From assembly GCA_946538875.1 (NCBI GenBank), contig CAMNHD010000077.1:1-7101 (forward strand): 7,101 bases of DNA, written 5' to 3'. A program made the position numbers and the translations under genes. The notes beneath the pieces were generated by a model. That model ran no database searches. It saw nothing but the letters and a program-made list of their open reading frames with translations, and was not told the DNA's origin. Each line of letters opens with the position of its first letter. Within the stretch, counting starts at the first letter, position 1. Positions 5,088-7,101 of the stretch are shown piece after piece. The stretch is from an uncultured Treponema sp. Lineage in GTDB: Bacteria > Spirochaetota > Spirochaetia > Treponematales > Treponemataceae.

Positions 5088-6596
5088 ATGGCAGAAGAAG
5101 AAATCCTGCTTAGGGCAGAAAAACTCAACAAATACTTTGGAATTACCCATGCGGTAAAGGATGTTTCCATAAATTTCAGACCAGGGGAAATCCACGGACT
5201 CATTGGTGAAAACGGTTCGGGCAAGAGCACATTCAGTTCCATGCTCTGCGGAATCTATTCTATCTCAAGCGGAAAGTTCACTCTACAGAACAAGGAACTG
5301 AACATAAAGTCTCAGGTTCAGGCCCATAGACAGGGAGTCTCCATTATCGTTCAGGAAATGGGAACACTCTCCGGCCTCACTGTGGCGGAAAACATCTTCC
5401 TTGGAGAAGAGAATCCGTTTATGTATGCAGGCTTTATCAAGAACACAGGCGCCATGAACCGCAAGGCCCAGGAACTTCTGGACAAATACGGCTTTGGAAA
5501 AATCAAGGCGTCTTCCATGATTGACCACTACAGCTTTGAAGACCGCAAACTGGTCGAGATTGTCAAGGCAACTTACTTTAACCCCAAGGTTCTTGTGGTC
5601 GACGAGACAACAACTGCGCTCAGTGCAGACGGCCGCGAAAGCCTGTTCAAAGTCATGGAGCAGACACGCAGGAACGGAAGCTGTGTCATATTCATCTCTC
5701 ACGACCTTGACGAAGTGCTTGAACACACCGACAGAGTCTCCATCCTCCGCGACGGACAGCTTATCACCACCGTCAACAGCAAGGAAGTCACCACTGATGA
5801 CCTTAAGAAGCAGATGGTAGGCCGCGAGCTTGATGACCGCTACTACCGCACTGATTATGACGGAACTCTCAGCAAGGATGTTGTGCTCGACCTAAAGGAT
5901 ATAAATGTTCCAGGCTCTCTGGACAACATAAACATCCAGCTCCATGCCGGTGAAATTCTTGGGATAGGAGGACTTTCCGAATGCGGTATGCATGAAATCG
6001 GAAAAGTGATTTTTGGTGCTTCCTACAACCGCAGCGGAACTGTAAAACTTGCGGATGGAACTGAAATAAAATCAATTCCCGAAGCAATAAAGCACAGCAT
6101 AGCCTATGCATCAAAGGACCGTGACAACGAATCAATCGTAATCGCTGACTCCATCGGTGAAAACATCGTGCTTCCTTCTATGAATGACCTTGCAGTAGGA
6201 AAAATTTTCCAGGACAACCGCAAGCTTGCCAAGTTCTCCGACAAATTTGCAAAGCAGATGAGCACAAAGATGACCGGCACCAAGCAGTATGTCTCGGAAC
6301 TTTCCGGCGGCAACAAGCAGAAAGTGGTCCTTGCGCGCTGGATTGGCAAAGGCTCAGATATACTGGTTCTGGACAGTCCTACCCGTGGTATCGACGTCAA
6401 GGTAAAGGCCGACATCTACGCCCTTATGTCCGAGCTCAAGAAAACCGGCAAGTCAATCATCATGATTTCCGAAGAGCTTCCTGAACTTCTGGGTATGAGC
6501 GACCGCATCCTGATTATGAAGGACGGAAAAATCAACGGAGAGTTCATGCGCAGTAAAGAGCTGAATGAGCAGACTCTCATTGCAAAAATGATTTAA
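5088..6596 (+). CDS. CUT2-type sugar ABC transporter ATP-binding protein, two fused NBDs, asymmetric catalytic sites
   Basis: A 502-residue fused double ATPase of the RbsA/MglA/XylG type that would power the two permeases from the cytoplasm. Domain 1: Walker A GENGSGKST (40-48), Q-loop Gln89, a signature that is degenerate (YSFED at about 148-152 where LSGGQ is expected), Walker B VLVVDE (Asp172, Glu173), and the switch His205 in ISHD. Domain 2 (from about 270): the Walker A equivalent reads GGLSECGMHE (294-303), with the Lys and Ser/Thr lost. The signature LSGGNKQK (405-412) is canonical, Walker B is LDSPTRGID (Asp429, then Ser430 where Glu is usual), and the switch His is Glu462. Degenerate Walker A in domain 2 is normal for this family. 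The combined loss here goes further. Only 9 nt separate it from permease A, and AAGGAG (5077-5082) overlaps that gene's stop. The substrate is unknown. Confidence 0.95.
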   Translation: MAEEEILLRAEKLNKYFGITHAVKDVSINFRPGEIHGLIGENGSGKSTFSSMLCGIYSISSGKFTLQNKELNIKSQVQAHRQGVSIIVQEMGTLSGLTVAENIFLGEENPFMYAGFIKNTGAMNRKAQELLDKYGFGKIKASSMIDHYSFEDRKLVEIVKATYFNPKVLVVDETTTALSADGRESLFKVMEQTRRNGSCVIFISHDLDEVLEHTDRVSILRDGQLITTVNSKEVTTDDLKKQMVGRELDDRYYRTDYDGTLSKDVVLDLKDINVPGSLDNINIQLHAGEILGIGGLSECGMHEIGKVIFGASYNRSGTVKLADGTEIKSIPEAIKHSIAYASKDRDNESIVIADSIGENIVLPSMNDLAVGKIFQDNRKLAKFSDKFAKQMSTKMTGTKQYVSELSGGNKQKVVLARWIGKGSDILVLDSPTRGIDVKVKADIYALMSELKKTGKSIIMISEELPELLGMSDRILIMKDGKINGEFMRSKELNEQTLIAKMI

Positions 6597-6609
6597 GGAG
6601 GGCACAGAC

Positions 6610-7101
6610 ATGACTAAACAACTGGCAGTTGCAGACATGGATGCAGCACTGATAAAAAAACAGACATTAAAAACAAATCTCCGGAACTTTATGCCGCTCA
6701 TCGGCCTGGTCGGAATCATAGCGCTTTTTGCCATTCTCACCGGTGGAAAAATCATACAGGGCAGAAACTTCTCTCTTATGCTGAGCCAGGTATATGTCCT
6801 GATGATTACATCAACAGGTGTGTTCTTTATTATGACTGTGGGAGGCCTGGACTTTTCACAAGGTTCAATCCTGGGACTTTCTTCCATTATATTCTGCTGG
6901 ATATCACAGTACAACATTTTCCTTGCAGTCATAGCATCAATTCTTGCGGGTGCGCTCATGGGTGCATTCAACGGCTTCTTCCACGTAAAGTTCAAGATAG
7001 CATCGTTCATAGTCACAATGTGTTCGCAGTATTTCTTCCGAGGGCTGTGCAAGTATCTGACTACAAAGGGACCTATTCCCGCAAGTTTCTCAGTGCTTTC
7101 A
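6610..7101 (+). CDS. CUT2-type ABC transporter permease B (RbsC-like), N-terminal part (runs off right edge)
   Basis: 164 codons run open to the window edge; the family is usually about 310-340 residues, so roughly half is missing. AAGGAGG (6595-6601) overlaps the ATPase stop and sits 8 nt before the ATG, so it belongs to the same operon. A polar N-terminal tail of about 26 residues is followed by a membrane segment (about 29-44), the family motif GGLDFSQGS (78-86, canonical GGIDLSVGS), and GAFNGFFHVKFKIASFIVTM (118-137). The two family motifs are the same ones seen in permease A, but the surrounding sequence is clearly different, so it is a second, diverged channel subunit rather than a recent copy. 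The membrane topology beyond residue 164 cannot be seen. Confidence 0.9.
   Translation, partial: MTKQLAVADMDAALIKKQTLKTNLRNFMPLIGLVGIIALFAILTGGKIIQGRNFSLMLSQVYVLMITSTGVFFIMTVGGLDFSQGSILGLSSIIFCWISQYNIFLAVIASILAGALMGAFNGFFHVKFKIASFIVTMCSQYFFRGLCKYLTTKGPIPASFSVLS

Noticed and set aside
4584..5195. 203-codon minus-strand ORF opposite permease A and the ATPase start
   Set aside because: It is Cys/His/Glu-rich shadow sequence spanning two well-supported plus-strand genes and their junction, with no domain or ribosome-binding site.
6453..7052. 199-codon minus-strand ORF opposite the ATPase end and permease B
   Set aside because: It lies antisense to conserved coding sequence and crosses a gene junction; no family resemblance was seen.
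1..7101. CRISPR arrays, tRNA or rRNA genes, insertion sequences, phage or defence genes
   Set aside because: I found no regularly spaced repeats, cloverleaf-like sequence, transposase or integrase motif, or defence-type domain on either strand.

Overview
The window looks like chromosomal DNA from a diderm, anaerobe-type bacterium. My best guess is a host-associated Treponema (Spirochaetota). This rests on two lipobox-bearing lipoproteins, one of them a beta-domain surface protein of a style common there, a ribose-type (CUT2) ABC operon, and a GC-rich intergenic block (about 2617-2741) that I recall as resembling dispersed intergenic elements of Treponema genomes. The taxonomic call is inference, because no rRNA or other marker gene is present.

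Layout. (1) Positions 1-521, minus strand: the N-terminal part of a surface lipoprotein that runs off the left edge. It has a clear promoter, TTGACA-N17-GATACT. (2) 522-865: an AT-rich divergent intergenic region containing a near-perfect LacI-family operator (774-789). (3) 866-1894, plus: a LacI/GalR-family repressor. (4) 1900-2610, plus: a compact TtcA-type tRNA 2-thiocytidine synthetase, 5 nt downstream of the repressor and very probably co-transcribed. (5) 2611-2868: a GC-rich repeat-like block followed by a second promoter with the same two hexamers and the same spacing, with two TATCGG repeats 20 bp apart around its -10. (6) 2869-7101, plus: an operon for a CUT2 sugar-type ABC importer, in the order lipoprotein substrate-binding protein, permease A, double-NBD ATPase, permease B (cut by the right edge).

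How the genes work together. The binding lipoprotein would capture a sugar or related small solute in the periplasm. Two different RbsC-like permeases would form a heterodimeric channel, and the fused two-domain ATPase would drive uptake. The ATPase is strongly asymmetric: domain 1 has intact Walker motifs but a ruined signature, and domain 2 has a canonical LSGGN signature but ruined Walker A and a Walker B glutamate changed to Ser. One composite ATP site is therefore predicted to be competent and the other dead. A strong intrinsic terminator sits between the binding-protein gene and permease A. A 16-codon ORF with its own ribosome-binding site runs straight through that hairpin and ends in an ATGA overlap with the permease start. 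This suggests that translation of a small leader could set how much of the downstream operon is made, and it is the most interesting candidate in the window. The substrate cannot be read from the sequence. The LacI-type repressor has an obvious operator only at its own gene, so its control of the transporter is not shown here.
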